Made by a program: the position numbers and the translations under genes | Shown: one piece after another, positions 9,090 to 18,256 of the stretch | How the letters are laid out: each line of letters opens with the position of its first letter | Position numbering within the stretch: position 1 is the first letter of the stretch | Assembly: GCA_002689605.1 (NCBI GenBank) | Contig: NZGY01000158.1 | Coordinates: 20,991-63,028 of the forward strand | From: Filomicrobium sp. | GTDB taxonomy: Bacteria > Pseudomonadota > Alphaproteobacteria > Rhizobiales > Hyphomicrobiaceae | Direction of reading: 5' to 3' | DNA: 42,038 nucleotides | Notes under the pieces: generated by a model | Told to the model about the DNA's origin: nothing | Databases searched by the model: none | What the model saw: the letters and a program-made list of their open reading frames with translations, nothing else

Positions 9090-11408
9090 TTATCCCCTCG
9101 TCGGCGGTTCTTCATGCGTAATTAGCTGATTGCGTTCCAGCTCGTTGATGTCAACATCAGCAAAGCCGCTTTCGCGCAGGATATCGGCGTTCTGCTCTCC
9201 GAGCAGGGGCGTTGGCAGAATACCCGGATCATGAAATTCACCCTGAGCGGTGTAACGACACACCGCAGTCAGCCTACCTGCCGTTGCATGAGGTTTGGTC
9301 GCTGCCCATCCATTCAGCTTTGACATTGGGTCGTCGAAGAAGACTTCGCTTTCAGCAGCAGCGACAGGCGCACACGGAACGCCAGTTGCAACCATCCTCT
9401 CCTCGGCCGCACTGGTTGTTAGCTCTGCGAATCTGGATGCCACCAACTGAGCTGCTTCCGAGTCGTTCAAATGTCCATCGGCTGACTGCACAAGCACTGC
9501 AACATCCAGTCCGTCACAGGACAATGCCTTCAGCATGGCTGCCTGTGTCTCTTGGTCGTCCGCTGATACGTAAATGAAACCGTCGACCGTTTGATAGATC
9601 CGGTGAAATGGGTTTGGTCCGAACTGCTGTTTGTCGGCGAGTTCGCGCTTTGGCCGTCCACTATAACGCGTGAACCATTCCGAACTCAGTAAGATGCCGC
9701 CGTCGAGCAGATTAACCTCAACGCGTTGTCCCTTGGCAGTGCCTCGGGCGCGGGCAAATAATGCCAGGACAATGCCAAAGGCCGTCATGGTTCCGGTGGT
9801 GAAATCTGTCGGTGCCAATTGAGCGGGAAACGATGGCGGGTTGCCCTGACCACCTTGCGCTCGTTCCAGCCCCATGTAGGCCTGGGCCAGAGGATCAATA
9901 CCGGGGCGGTGGGCGTAGGGACCGCTGAAACCGTAGCCACTGATTTGTGCCTCGATAAGGTTCTTGTCAACCTCGTTGCCGATCCCCATGCGCGCCGTTG
10001 CGCCCGGCCGCAGATTGGCCAGCATGGCATCACACGTCACGGCAATCTTCTGGACGATTTCCTTACCTTCGGGCTTGGATGTATCAACGGAGATGGAACG
10101 CTTTCCGTAGTTGACACTGTAGAAATAAGTGCGTCCGATGGGGCGAGAAATATCACCAGTCGGTGGTTCCAGTTTCAAGACGTCAGCGCCGAGGTCAGCC
10201 AGCAGCCGCCCTGCAATGGGACCGGCAATGAGATTGGTGATTTCCAAAACCCGGATGCCGGATAGCGGCAGCGGGAGGTCAACGTTACCTTCAGAGTTCT
10301 CGATCTGATCCGACCTGGTTTCGAACCAATCCACCGACGCGTCTGCTACTCCAGCTCGCGCACCAGCCACTTTACCTGGTGTGGCACTAAGTTTAACGGG
10401 CACGCCCATCTGCTGGATGGCGCCCACTTCTGGATCATCCAGCTCGACCACCATCTCATTGTGGCGGACCTGTTGATCGTCCATGCCATCATCGGTGGTT
10501 TGCGAGCGCGCAAATGGAACATCATTGGCTTCAAATTCGGCTGACCATTCTGTCGATGTTTGCGTCAGCATCATCTCCGTGACTTGCCTGCGCAGATAGG
10601 CATCGGCTTCAACAGTCTTCGGGTTGTGACCCTGACCATAAACTGGGTCTTTGATGAGCTCGCCCAACCTCATCAGGTCCGCTGCCCTAGCGATAAAACC
10701 AGGATGTACACAGCCGAGCTGAATCCATTCCTGATCCGAACATTCGTAAACGCTGTAGAACGGCGCGCTTCCGAATGGATTTGTTTGAAAGACGTGCGGG
10801 TCCAAATGATCACTCAATACCTTCGGATGATAGAGCAAGGCACCCGAAACAAGAGACGTCGAGACATGCCGCCCTGAGCCAGTCAACTCTCGTGCGTACA
10901 AACCAGAAGCAACGGCCAAGGCAGCCAGCACACCTGCGCCGGTGCTTGGCAGTGGATGGATGCAATGCACCGGCGGCGCTCCGCGAAATGCTGGCAGCCC
11001 AGAGAGAACACCCGTACGTGCAAGCACCAGATCATCAATTTGCGGGTGATCCCGCAGTGGCCCGTGCTCGCCATAAGCCGTGATCGAGCAGGCAATGATA
11101 CGTGGGTTCATCTGCTCCAGAGTTTGCCATTGCAAATGACCCGGCCGTTCGCTCGGTGCGCAATCTTCAACAATGACGTCGGCCTGTCGGACGAGCTTGT
11201 TGAATTGCGTTGCCTCTCCGCTTTCATCGAGAACAACACGCTTGCCACGATCCCAGACGCGAAAACCAGCGCTTCGATGCAGCTGACTTTTATCGTCGAT
11301 TACGCGGATAACATCGGCACCATGGTCCGCTAGGAACATAGCCGCTAAGGCGCCGGCGCGATGCCTGGTCAGATCAATGACGCGTGTGCCGTCCAGTGCG
11401 CTTGCCAT
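9090..11408 (-). CDS. Fused double-domain CaiB/BaiF family CoA-transferase-like protein
   Basis: Two tandem family III-type domains: N-domain MASALDGTRVIDLTRHRAGALAAMFLADHGADVIRV and C-domain PLSGIRVLEITNLIAGPIAGRLLADLGADVLKLE; start trimmed to the CAT at 11406-11408. Confidence 0.88.
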   Translation of the reverse strand: MASALDGTRVIDLTRHRAGALAAMFLADHGADVIRVIDDKSQLHRSAGFRVWDRGKRVVLDESGEATQFNKLVRQADVIVEDCAPSERPGHLQWQTLEQMNPRIIACSITAYGEHGPLRDHPQIDDLVLARTGVLSGLPAFRGAPPVHCIHPLPSTGAGVLAALAVASGLYARELTGSGRHVSTSLVSGALLYHPKVLSDHLDPHVFQTNPFGSAPFYSVYECSDQEWIQLGCVHPGFIARAADLMRLGELIKDPVYGQGHNPKTVEADAYLRRQVTEMMLTQTSTEWSAEFEANDVPFARSQTTDDGMDDQQVRHNEMVVELDDPEVGAIQQMGVPVKLSATPGKVAGARAGVADASVDWFETRSDQIENSEGNVDLPLPLSGIRVLEITNLIAGPIAGRLLADLGADVLKLEPPTGDISRPIGRTYFYSVNYGKRSISVDTSKPEGKEIVQKIAVTCDAMLANLRPGATARMGIGNEVDKNLIEAQISGYGFSGPYAHRPGIDPLAQAYMGLERAQGGQGNPPSFPAQLAPTDFTTGTMTAFGIVLALFARARGTAKGQRVEVNLLDGGILLSSEWFTRYSGRPKRELADKQQFGPNPFHRIYQTVDGFIYVSADDQETQAAMLKALSCDGLDVAVLVQSADGHLNDSEAAQLVASRFAELTTSAAEERMVATGVPCAPVAAAESEVFFDDPMSKLNGWAATKPHATAGRLTAVCRYTAQGEFHDPGILPTPLLGEQNADILRESGFADVDINELERNQLITHEEPPTRG

Positions 11409-11442
11409 CAACGTTTGTGTTCCCGCTTGAGGCGCAATCAGC

Positions 11443-12273
11443 CTATGACTGTTTCTGTTTTTCTTCGTAGAGGGCGCGGACATAGGAGTACGCACCGGGA
11501 GAGCCGTCTACGAGAATACTCTCTCCACTCAGGTAGCCAGCACAATCCGAGGCTGAGAAGGCAATGACATTCGCGATCTGTTCTGGCGTGCCCCATTGCG
11601 CACCGGAGGGTAGTTTTTCGGCCTCCAGCTTATCGCGCACTTGGCTCGCTTCCTGCACCTCGAGCTCGCGACCATGGGCTTCGCGTTCCCATTTGCCAAA
11701 CCGGTCCGGCGTCATCACAACACCGGGGACGATACAAACAACGCGGATGTTATGCGGCTTCAGTTCCTCGGCGAGATCGGCGGAAAAACGAACCTCCGCT
11801 GCTTTGGCTGGACCGGTGCATGTCGATCCTGGCGGGTACGCGGTGCGAACGGCCGTTCGGCCGGACACATTGATCACAACGCCGCCACCGCGCTCGATCA
11901 TGGATGGCACGATCCGTTGCGTCAGCCTGAACTGGGCAAAGAAGTTGATGGCCATGCCGTGCAACAAGTCTTCGTCTGTGACTTCGAGGAATGGTTTATA
12001 TGTGCCGGTTCCTGCATTGTTGACCAGAATATCAGCACCCCCGTACTTGTCTTTGACGTGGGCTGCCAGGCGATCAAGATCTTCCAGCCTAGTGACATCG
12101 GCTTCGACCGGATCAACGCCGATACTTTCAGCCGCCGTCTTGAGGTGTTTGGGTCGCCGCGCAGCAATCACCACATTAGCGCCCTCTTTAGCCAGCAATT
12201 CCGCGGTTGCAAGTCCGATGCCTCGGCTGCCACCAGTCACCACCGCGACTTTGCCTCTCAAGCCGAGATCCAT
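11443..12273 (-). CDS. SDR family oxidoreductase
   Basis: KVAVVTGGSRGIGLATAELLAKEGANVVIAAR, LVNNAGTGTY; C-terminal GYLSGESILVDGSPG. Confidence 0.9.
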   Translation of the reverse strand: MDLGLRGKVAVVTGGSRGIGLATAELLAKEGANVVIAARRPKHLKTAAESIGVDPVEADVTRLEDLDRLAAHVKDKYGGADILVNNAGTGTYKPFLEVTDEDLLHGMAINFFAQFRLTQRIVPSMIERGGGVVINVSGRTAVRTAYPPGSTCTGPAKAAEVRFSADLAEELKPHNIRVVCIVPGVVMTPDRFGKWEREAHGRELEVQEASQVRDKLEAEKLPSGAQWGTPEQIANVIAFSASDCAGYLSGESILVDGSPGAYSYVRALYEEKQKQS

Positions 12274-12453
12274 TGCCTGCTCCCTCTCATGCCAACCTTG
12301 TCTTCTTTGGCTCCTTGAACCATCCGTTAGGCATGACATGCGTTCAACGTGAGATCATTCGAATTCACATTGGTGATGTGGAAGATCGGCAGATGGTGTC
12401 ATGCTGTCGATCGGTGCGAAGATGCTAGCAAACAATGCGTTGTGGAGGCTGGG

Positions 12454-13230
12454 ATGAGGTTGAAGGGGAAGGCGGCTCTGGTAACCGGGGGAGGTGGCGG
12501 ACTTGGCTCTGCCATTGCTAAACGTTATGCAGATGAAGGTGCATCAGTCCTATGCAGCGATCGCAATTTGGATGCCGCAGAGAAGACAGTTACGGCCATA
12601 GCGTCAGCCGGTGGTGAGGCTCATGCGTTTTGTGCCGATGTTGCCGAACCTGACCAATGCGCAGCGCAGGTTGACGAAACTGTTCGCCGCTATGGCCGCA
12701 TTGATATTCTCGTAAACAATGCGGGCGTCTCGCTTCATCGCCTCGCTTTAGATACCGACGTCGATGCCTGGGAACGCGTGTTGCGGATCAACCTGACCGG
12801 ATCATTTCTAACGGCACAGGCCGCCGCCAAACACATGGTTGACCAAGGCGGCGGGCGGATTGTGCAGCTTGGGTCGATTTCCGGACAACGTGGCAACATG
12901 GGCGGGATTGCCTATGGAGCGTCGAAGGCGGCCGTCATGCACGTTTGCAAAGTGCTCGCCGTGGAGCTCTCGGGGAAGGGCGTTATGGTCAATGCGATTG
13001 CTCCAGGTCCGATTGAAACGGGTCTAAGCAATCACGGACCAACCCGACGAAAAGGTTATCTTGATCGTATTCCGACGGGAGACTATGGCACGACAGATGC
13101 CGTCGCTGACGCAGCCCTTTTCCTGGCGTCCGAAGAATGCAGGTGGACGACCGGCGCAGTACTCAATGTCGATGGTGGCTATGGTGCAGCCGGTCTCAGC
13201 TATGATCCGGCGGAAGTCGGAGGCGGTTAA
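12454..13230 (+). CDS. SDR family oxidoreductase
   Basis: KAALVTGGGGGLGSAIAKRYADEGASVLCSDRN, LVNNAGVSLHR, YGASKAAV, NAIAPGPIETG. Confidence 0.92.
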   Translation: MRLKGKAALVTGGGGGLGSAIAKRYADEGASVLCSDRNLDAAEKTVTAIASAGGEAHAFCADVAEPDQCAAQVDETVRRYGRIDILVNNAGVSLHRLALDTDVDAWERVLRINLTGSFLTAQAAAKHMVDQGGGRIVQLGSISGQRGNMGGIAYGASKAAVMHVCKVLAVELSGKGVMVNAIAPGPIETGLSNHGPTRRKGYLDRIPTGDYGTTDAVADAALFLASEECRWTTGAVLNVDGGYGAAGLSYDPAEVGGG

Positions 13231-13257
13231 GGGCCTCCGACCTTGAGTTTCTCGATG

Positions 13258-15525
13258 TTACTCGGCAGCTTCTGCGGTGATTGCTGCCAGCACCTTTGGT
13301 GGCGACATTGGCAGGCTGGTCATGCGCAGGCCAACAGCACCTTCGATGGCATTCGCGACAGCGGCCGGTGTTGGCACGATCGGCACTTCACCCACGCCGC
13401 GGATGCCTTGCGGGTGCTTGTCATTTGGAATTTCGAGGATGACAGAGTCCAACATCGGCAGGTCTGAAGCGACCGGGATGCGGTAGTCCAGGAAGCCAGG
13501 GTTTTCGAGCTTACCGTTGGAGTCGTAGATGTACTCCTCGTTCAGCGCCCAGCCGATGCCCTGCGCGACACCACCTTCCATTTGGCCTTCGACATAGCTC
13601 GGGTGTATGGCGCGGCCAGCGTCCTGGAATGAGGTATAACGAATGACTTCGACGTGTCCGGTCTCCGGATCAACCTCGACGTCACAGATGTGCGTCGCGA
13701 AACCACCTTCTGCGCCAGTCGTGTTGAGTGACTGCTTGCCAGTGATCGGACCACCGGTTGCGCTCGCCTTACCGGCGATGTCCTTCAACGACAGTGGGTC
13801 AAAGTCACCGGCATTGGCGCCGGCTGGTCGTGCATGACCGTCTTCCCATTCGACGGCTTCGGGTTCGATGCCCCAGATCTTGGCGGCGCGTTCGCGCAAG
13901 GTTGAGATGACCTGCTCGGTTGATTGTGTCACAACCATTGCCGAGGCAAACGTCACGCGGCTGCCACCGGTGACTGCGCTGAAGCCGACGGAACTCGTAT
14001 CGCCGATCAACACCTGAATCTGGTTGATGTCGATACCGAGCAGTTCAGCTGTGATGTTGGCAATCGATGCTCGTGAACCACCAATATCAGGGTGACCGGT
14101 AACGACAACAACCGTTCCATCTTCATTGATGTTGACCTGGGCGCTCGAGTCACCGCCAGCGTTAAACCAGAAACCACTTGCAACGCCACGACCCTGGTTT
14201 GGTCCCAACGGTGTTTTGTAGTGTGGGTGCTCCAAAGCGGCTCGTACGGTTTCTTCGTATCCGATCCGATTGTAGACCGGCCCGTAAGCTGCCTTGGTGC
14301 CTTGCTTGGCGGCATTCTTGAGGCGCAGCTCAAGCGGATCCATACCGATTTCTCTGGCGATAAGATCCAGCGTGCTTTCAGCTGGAAAGGCCCCAATAGG
14401 TGCGCCGGGTGCACGATATGCGGTTGCCTTTGGTCGATTGCAGACGACGTCGATGCCGGTGACCTTGACGTTCTCAATGTCGTAAGGCGCGAAGGCGCAA
14501 CCAGCTGCGCCGCGCGTTGGCGAGCCTGGGAATGCACCAGCTTGCAGGCAGAAGGTCGCCTCAACTGCTGTGATCTTGCCGTCTTTGGTTGCACCAATCT
14601 TGACCTTACTAGACGAGCCCGATGTCGGACCTGATGCACGGAAAACGTCTTCGCGTGACATCTGCATCTTGACTGGACGGCCAGTCTTGCGTGAAAGGAC
14701 GAGAGCCAAGGGCTCAAGATAGACAATGGTCTTGCCACCAAAACCGCCGCCGATTTCTGCAGGAATGGCTTTAACGCTGCTTTGCGGAATACCTGTTAGG
14801 TGGGCGCACATCGCGCGCACCATGAAGTGGCCCTGGCTGCTGCTCCAAACGGTAGCTGCGCCGTCCTTCGACACGCTCACAAGGCAGGCGTGCGGTTCGA
14901 TGTATCCCTGGTGGACCGGCTTGGTCTTATAGCTGCGCTCGACAATAACATCAGCAGCCGCGAAGCCGGCTTCGACATCTCCGAGCACGTGCTCAAGCTT
15001 GCCAGAAATGTTGGATGGCTTGCCGGACTCATCGCCGGGTGCGCGGACATGATCATGCAGGATCGGTGCGTCCGGCTGCATCGCTTCTTCAACGTCGATC
15101 ACGTGTGGCAGAACTTCGTACTCGACTTCGATCAGCTTTGCTGCTTGCGCTGCGATCTTCTTTGAAGTTGCTGCGACGGCCGCCACGGGGTGGCCTTCGA
15201 ACAGCGCCTTTTCGCGTGCCATCACGTTACGGCAGATCCAGCGCATGTCTGCAATGCCAACCAGAACCGGTGGCTCGGAAATCGGGAATTCAACCATGTC
15301 CTCGCTGCTCATGATAGCCTTGACGCCGGGCAGAGCCAGAGCCTTATCGAAGTTGATTGATTTGATGCGGGCGTGCGCATGCGGTGAGCGCTTGACAGCA
15401 CCCCACAACATGTCGGGTTGAACGAAATCCGCGCCGTAAGTCGCCTTGCCAGTTACCTTATCAGCGCCGTCAGGCCGGATCGTGCGCTTGCCGATGTATT
15501 TATGGTCTTTGCCGTTCTCTGCCAT
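13258..15525 (-). CDS. Xanthine dehydrogenase family molybdopterin-binding subunit
   Basis: KRTIRPDGADKVTGKATYGADFVQPDMLWGAVKRSPHAHARI, GGGFGGKTIVYLEPLAL, AYRAPGAPIGAFPAES, and QGIGWALNEEYIYDSNGKLENPGFLDYRIP. Confidence 0.93.
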   Translation of the reverse strand: MAENGKDHKYIGKRTIRPDGADKVTGKATYGADFVQPDMLWGAVKRSPHAHARIKSINFDKALALPGVKAIMSSEDMVEFPISEPPVLVGIADMRWICRNVMAREKALFEGHPVAAVAATSKKIAAQAAKLIEVEYEVLPHVIDVEEAMQPDAPILHDHVRAPGDESGKPSNISGKLEHVLGDVEAGFAAADVIVERSYKTKPVHQGYIEPHACLVSVSKDGAATVWSSSQGHFMVRAMCAHLTGIPQSSVKAIPAEIGGGFGGKTIVYLEPLALVLSRKTGRPVKMQMSREDVFRASGPTSGSSSKVKIGATKDGKITAVEATFCLQAGAFPGSPTRGAAGCAFAPYDIENVKVTGIDVVCNRPKATAYRAPGAPIGAFPAESTLDLIAREIGMDPLELRLKNAAKQGTKAAYGPVYNRIGYEETVRAALEHPHYKTPLGPNQGRGVASGFWFNAGGDSSAQVNINEDGTVVVVTGHPDIGGSRASIANITAELLGIDINQIQVLIGDTSSVGFSAVTGGSRVTFASAMVVTQSTEQVISTLRERAAKIWGIEPEAVEWEDGHARPAGANAGDFDPLSLKDIAGKASATGGPITGKQSLNTTGAEGGFATHICDVEVDPETGHVEVIRYTSFQDAGRAIHPSYVEGQMEGGVAQGIGWALNEEYIYDSNGKLENPGFLDYRIPVASDLPMLDSVILEIPNDKHPQGIRGVGEVPIVPTPAAVANAIEGAVGLRMTSLPMSPPKVLAAITAEAAE

Positions 15526-15781
15526 TTGTCGTTCCCCTCATGATCGCGACCAGCAATCGCGCCTCTGATCACCAGTTCCCGAAAACATGTTTGTAGTTTA
15601 GCACGGTTTTGAATTGTGCAAGTCTGCCATCTTCAACCTATTCACGGTCCGCGCTGGAGGCCTGCAAGTAGCGTTCCGATCAGTTTAAGCTGTTTCGTTC
15701 AATCATCAAACTTGCCAGGGCATTTTTCGACTATGTGATCACAATAGCAGCGCGGGTCGCACCAGAAAAGACAGGATTAAT

Positions 15782-16642
15782 ATGGCAAAGACTTATACGC
15801 CGGAAGAAATAGCCGACATGAACATTCAGTACTCGCCGCGAACGAGCGTGCCGGATGCTGAGGATTACCTGGCAAAAAACGCTGAAATGAGCGCTGCTGT
15901 CCGTGAAAAGCTCGACGGCACCTTGGACATTGCGTTTGGCGAAAGCGAGGGGCAGAAACTGGACGTTTTCCCGGCAGCAAAGGCCAATTCACCGGTCCAT
16001 TTGTTTATCCATGGCGGCTACTGGCGGGCACTTGACAAAAGCTTCTACAGCCACACGGCAGCGCCATTGGTGGTGGCTGGTGCAACCGTTGTCGTGGTTA
16101 ACTACGATCTCTGCCCAAAAGTGCGGGTGACGGACATTGTTGAGCAGATGCGGCGATCGCTGGTCTGGACCTATAAAAACGTATCAGATCATAACGGTGA
16201 CCCAAACCGTATCCACTTGTCAGGGCACTCAGCCGGAGGTCATCTCAACGGCATGATGATCGCCACCGACTGGCAGGCTTTTGCCGGGCTGCAAAATGAT
16301 CTCATCAAGTCCAGCGTGCTCCTCAGCGGCCTCTTTGATATTGTACCGCACCGTTTTCTTGACGTTCAGGCCGACATCCACCTGACAGAAGATGAAGCGA
16401 CCGCCATGAGCCCGATGTTCAAGCCACCAATTGCCAAGTCCAACGTCATTCTCGGGGTTGGCGAGAACGAGCCGCATCTGTTTCACTGGCAGTCGCTTGC
16501 CTATGCGGCTCATCTCAGAACTCATGGCGTGAAGGCGGAGTACATCTCAACGCCAGGAGACAATCATTTCAGCATTACGGATCGCCTCGCCAATGGAGAT
16601 GACTTCCTAACGAAGATGCTGATCTCGCAGATGGGACTGTAA
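15782..16642 (+). CDS. Alpha/beta hydrolase, esterase/arylformamidase-like
   Basis: FIHGGYWRALDKSFYSH oxyanion motif; LSGHSAGGHLNGMM nucleophile elbow; GDNHFSITDRLA catalytic His. Confidence 0.82.
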   Translation: MAKTYTPEEIADMNIQYSPRTSVPDAEDYLAKNAEMSAAVREKLDGTLDIAFGESEGQKLDVFPAAKANSPVHLFIHGGYWRALDKSFYSHTAAPLVVAGATVVVVNYDLCPKVRVTDIVEQMRRSLVWTYKNVSDHNGDPNRIHLSGHSAGGHLNGMMIATDWQAFAGLQNDLIKSSVLLSGLFDIVPHRFLDVQADIHLTEDEATAMSPMFKPPIAKSNVILGVGENEPHLFHWQSLAYAAHLRTHGVKAEYISTPGDNHFSITDRLANGDDFLTKMLISQMGL

Positions 16643-16647
16643 GCTCG

Positions 16648-17508
16648 ATGTCCGGCGACATCGACGAGGCAACGGCTACAGGTGAAGTTGCAGAGATTTT
16701 CGCTGAAGTGCGGCAGCTGTGGGGCGTGCCTTACGTCTCAGCGATCCATCGCTTCATGGCCGCACAGCCTAGTCTGCTGGAGTGGTCGTGGGCGGCTGTT
16801 GCACCAGCTTTTCACAATGGTGTCGCTCAGAAGGCTGCTGACCAGTGCGCTGAAGGTTTGGATCTGAGTTCGATAGATCCGATCCCAAGCGAGGTTCTTG
16901 CTGCCTGGGACATGTCTGAGGCAGATCGCAAGGCCGTGCTCGATATCTGCGCCAGCTTCATTCGCGTGTCTCCGATCAACATGATGTTTGCCGGATTGAC
17001 GGCGACATTGCTGACCGAGCCTTCCGTGCCAACTAAAACGACGATTGAGCCCGTTGACCTGCCAGCCAGCCTGCCGCCTTTGCCAGAAATGGCAGACTTG
17101 ACTGGACTGCCGTCCGGGCAAAATGATGCGCTGCATCTGTTTGCCTCCGACATGGTCGGGAAACCTTTCGTCCCTGGTCTTTACCGCATGCTTGCACACT
17201 GGCCGAACTTGATGATGCATCTCGCGGTCGTGTTACCGCCGCGCCTGGCGGATGATCGCAGCGTTGCCGCCTATGATGAATTGCGCGCCAGGATCGATGC
17301 GGCTGTCCCGGGGGTCCGTGCTACACTACCGCCTGAACCGCGATATCCTCCACGGCCTATCGACGAAGCCGGTCAGCACTTTCTGGAAATCATCAAGACA
17401 TATCGCAAGACCAGCCCGGAGATGGTGGTTGCGAGCAGCATTATTCAAGCTGCTATCATTGGCGCACGAAACTGGACAATCACTCACAGCGATCGGAACC
17501 CGACATGA
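16648..17508 (+). CDS. Halocarboxylic acid dehydrogenase DehI family-like protein (tentative)
   Basis: Pattern AEIFAEVRQLWGVPYVSAIHRFMAAQPSLLEWSWAAVAP resembles DehI-type repeats; recognised by eye only. Confidence 0.5.
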   Translation: MSGDIDEATATGEVAEIFAEVRQLWGVPYVSAIHRFMAAQPSLLEWSWAAVAPAFHNGVAQKAADQCAEGLDLSSIDPIPSEVLAAWDMSEADRKAVLDICASFIRVSPINMMFAGLTATLLTEPSVPTKTTIEPVDLPASLPPLPEMADLTGLPSGQNDALHLFASDMVGKPFVPGLYRMLAHWPNLMMHLAVVLPPRLADDRSVAAYDELRARIDAAVPGVRATLPPEPRYPPRPIDEAGQHFLEIIKTYRKTSPEMVVASSIIQAAIIGARNWTITHSDRNPT

Positions 17509-18209
17509 CCCAAGCCACAATCGATCTCTATTTCTGGCCAACGTCCAACGGCCACAAGGTCACGATTATGCTCGAAGAATGCGAGCTTCCGTACAAGATC
17601 CAGCCCGTCAACATCGGCAAAGGTGACCAATTCGAACCCGACTTCCTGAAGATTGCTCCAAACAACCGCATGCCAGCCATTGTAGACCCTGATGGGCCGG
17701 GCGGCGAGCCAATTTCAATTTTTGAAAGTGGCGCCATCCTGCAATACCTGGGCCGCAAGACCAGCAAGTTCTACCCCAGCGACGAACGCCAACGTACTGA
17801 AGTCGAACAGTGGGTTTACTGGCAGATGGCAGGCCTGGGCCCGATGGCAGGGCAAGCCAATCACTTTCGCAACTATGCACCTGAAAAAGTCCCTTACGCT
17901 GCCAAGCGCTATACCGACGAAGTCAATCGCCTTTACGGTGTGTTGGACGGTCGGCTGGCTGGACGGGAGTACATCTGCGACAAGTACACGATCGCAGACA
18001 TCATTATCTTTCCGTGGATCCGTCGCCACGAACACCAGGGCCAGGATCTGAACGATTTCCCCAACATCAAACCCTGGTTTGAGCGCGTCAGTGCGCGGCC
18101 GGCAGTCCAGCGCGGCCTGAAATCAGGGGCGGATCTCAGGCCCGAAGACTATAACCTAGGTGATGATAAAGAGGGTCAGAAAGTTCTATTTGGTCAGCGC
18201 GCACGCTAA
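17505..18209 (+). CDS. Glutathione S-transferase family protein (YghU/Nu-like)
   Basis: LYFWPTSNGHKVTIMLEECELPYKI, NNRMPAIVDPDGPGGEPISIFESGAILQYLG; overlaps the upstream gene stop. Confidence 0.9.
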   Translation: MTQATIDLYFWPTSNGHKVTIMLEECELPYKIQPVNIGKGDQFEPDFLKIAPNNRMPAIVDPDGPGGEPISIFESGAILQYLGRKTSKFYPSDERQRTEVEQWVYWQMAGLGPMAGQANHFRNYAPEKVPYAAKRYTDEVNRLYGVLDGRLAGREYICDKYTIADIIIFPWIRRHEHQGQDLNDFPNIKPWFERVSARPAVQRGLKSGADLRPEDYNLGDDKEGQKVLFGQRAR

Positions 18210-18256
18210 AAGACACCACGAGTTTCCAAATTTAGAAATCCGAACCGGAGCCAGAC

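Noticed and set aside
11564-12352. 262-aa plus-strand ORF
   Set aside because: Lies antisense to a clear SDR gene; its low-complexity Ser/Arg/Thr-rich sequence is typical of a shadow ORF.
14007-14741. 244-aa minus-strand ORF
   Set aside because: Out-of-frame shadow inside the molybdopterin subunit gene on the same strand; no family-like motifs.
13258-15525. Carbon monoxide dehydrogenase (CoxL) assignment
   Set aside because: Active-site loop is AYRAPGAP rather than AYRCSFR, and no CoxM/CoxS genes are adjacent.
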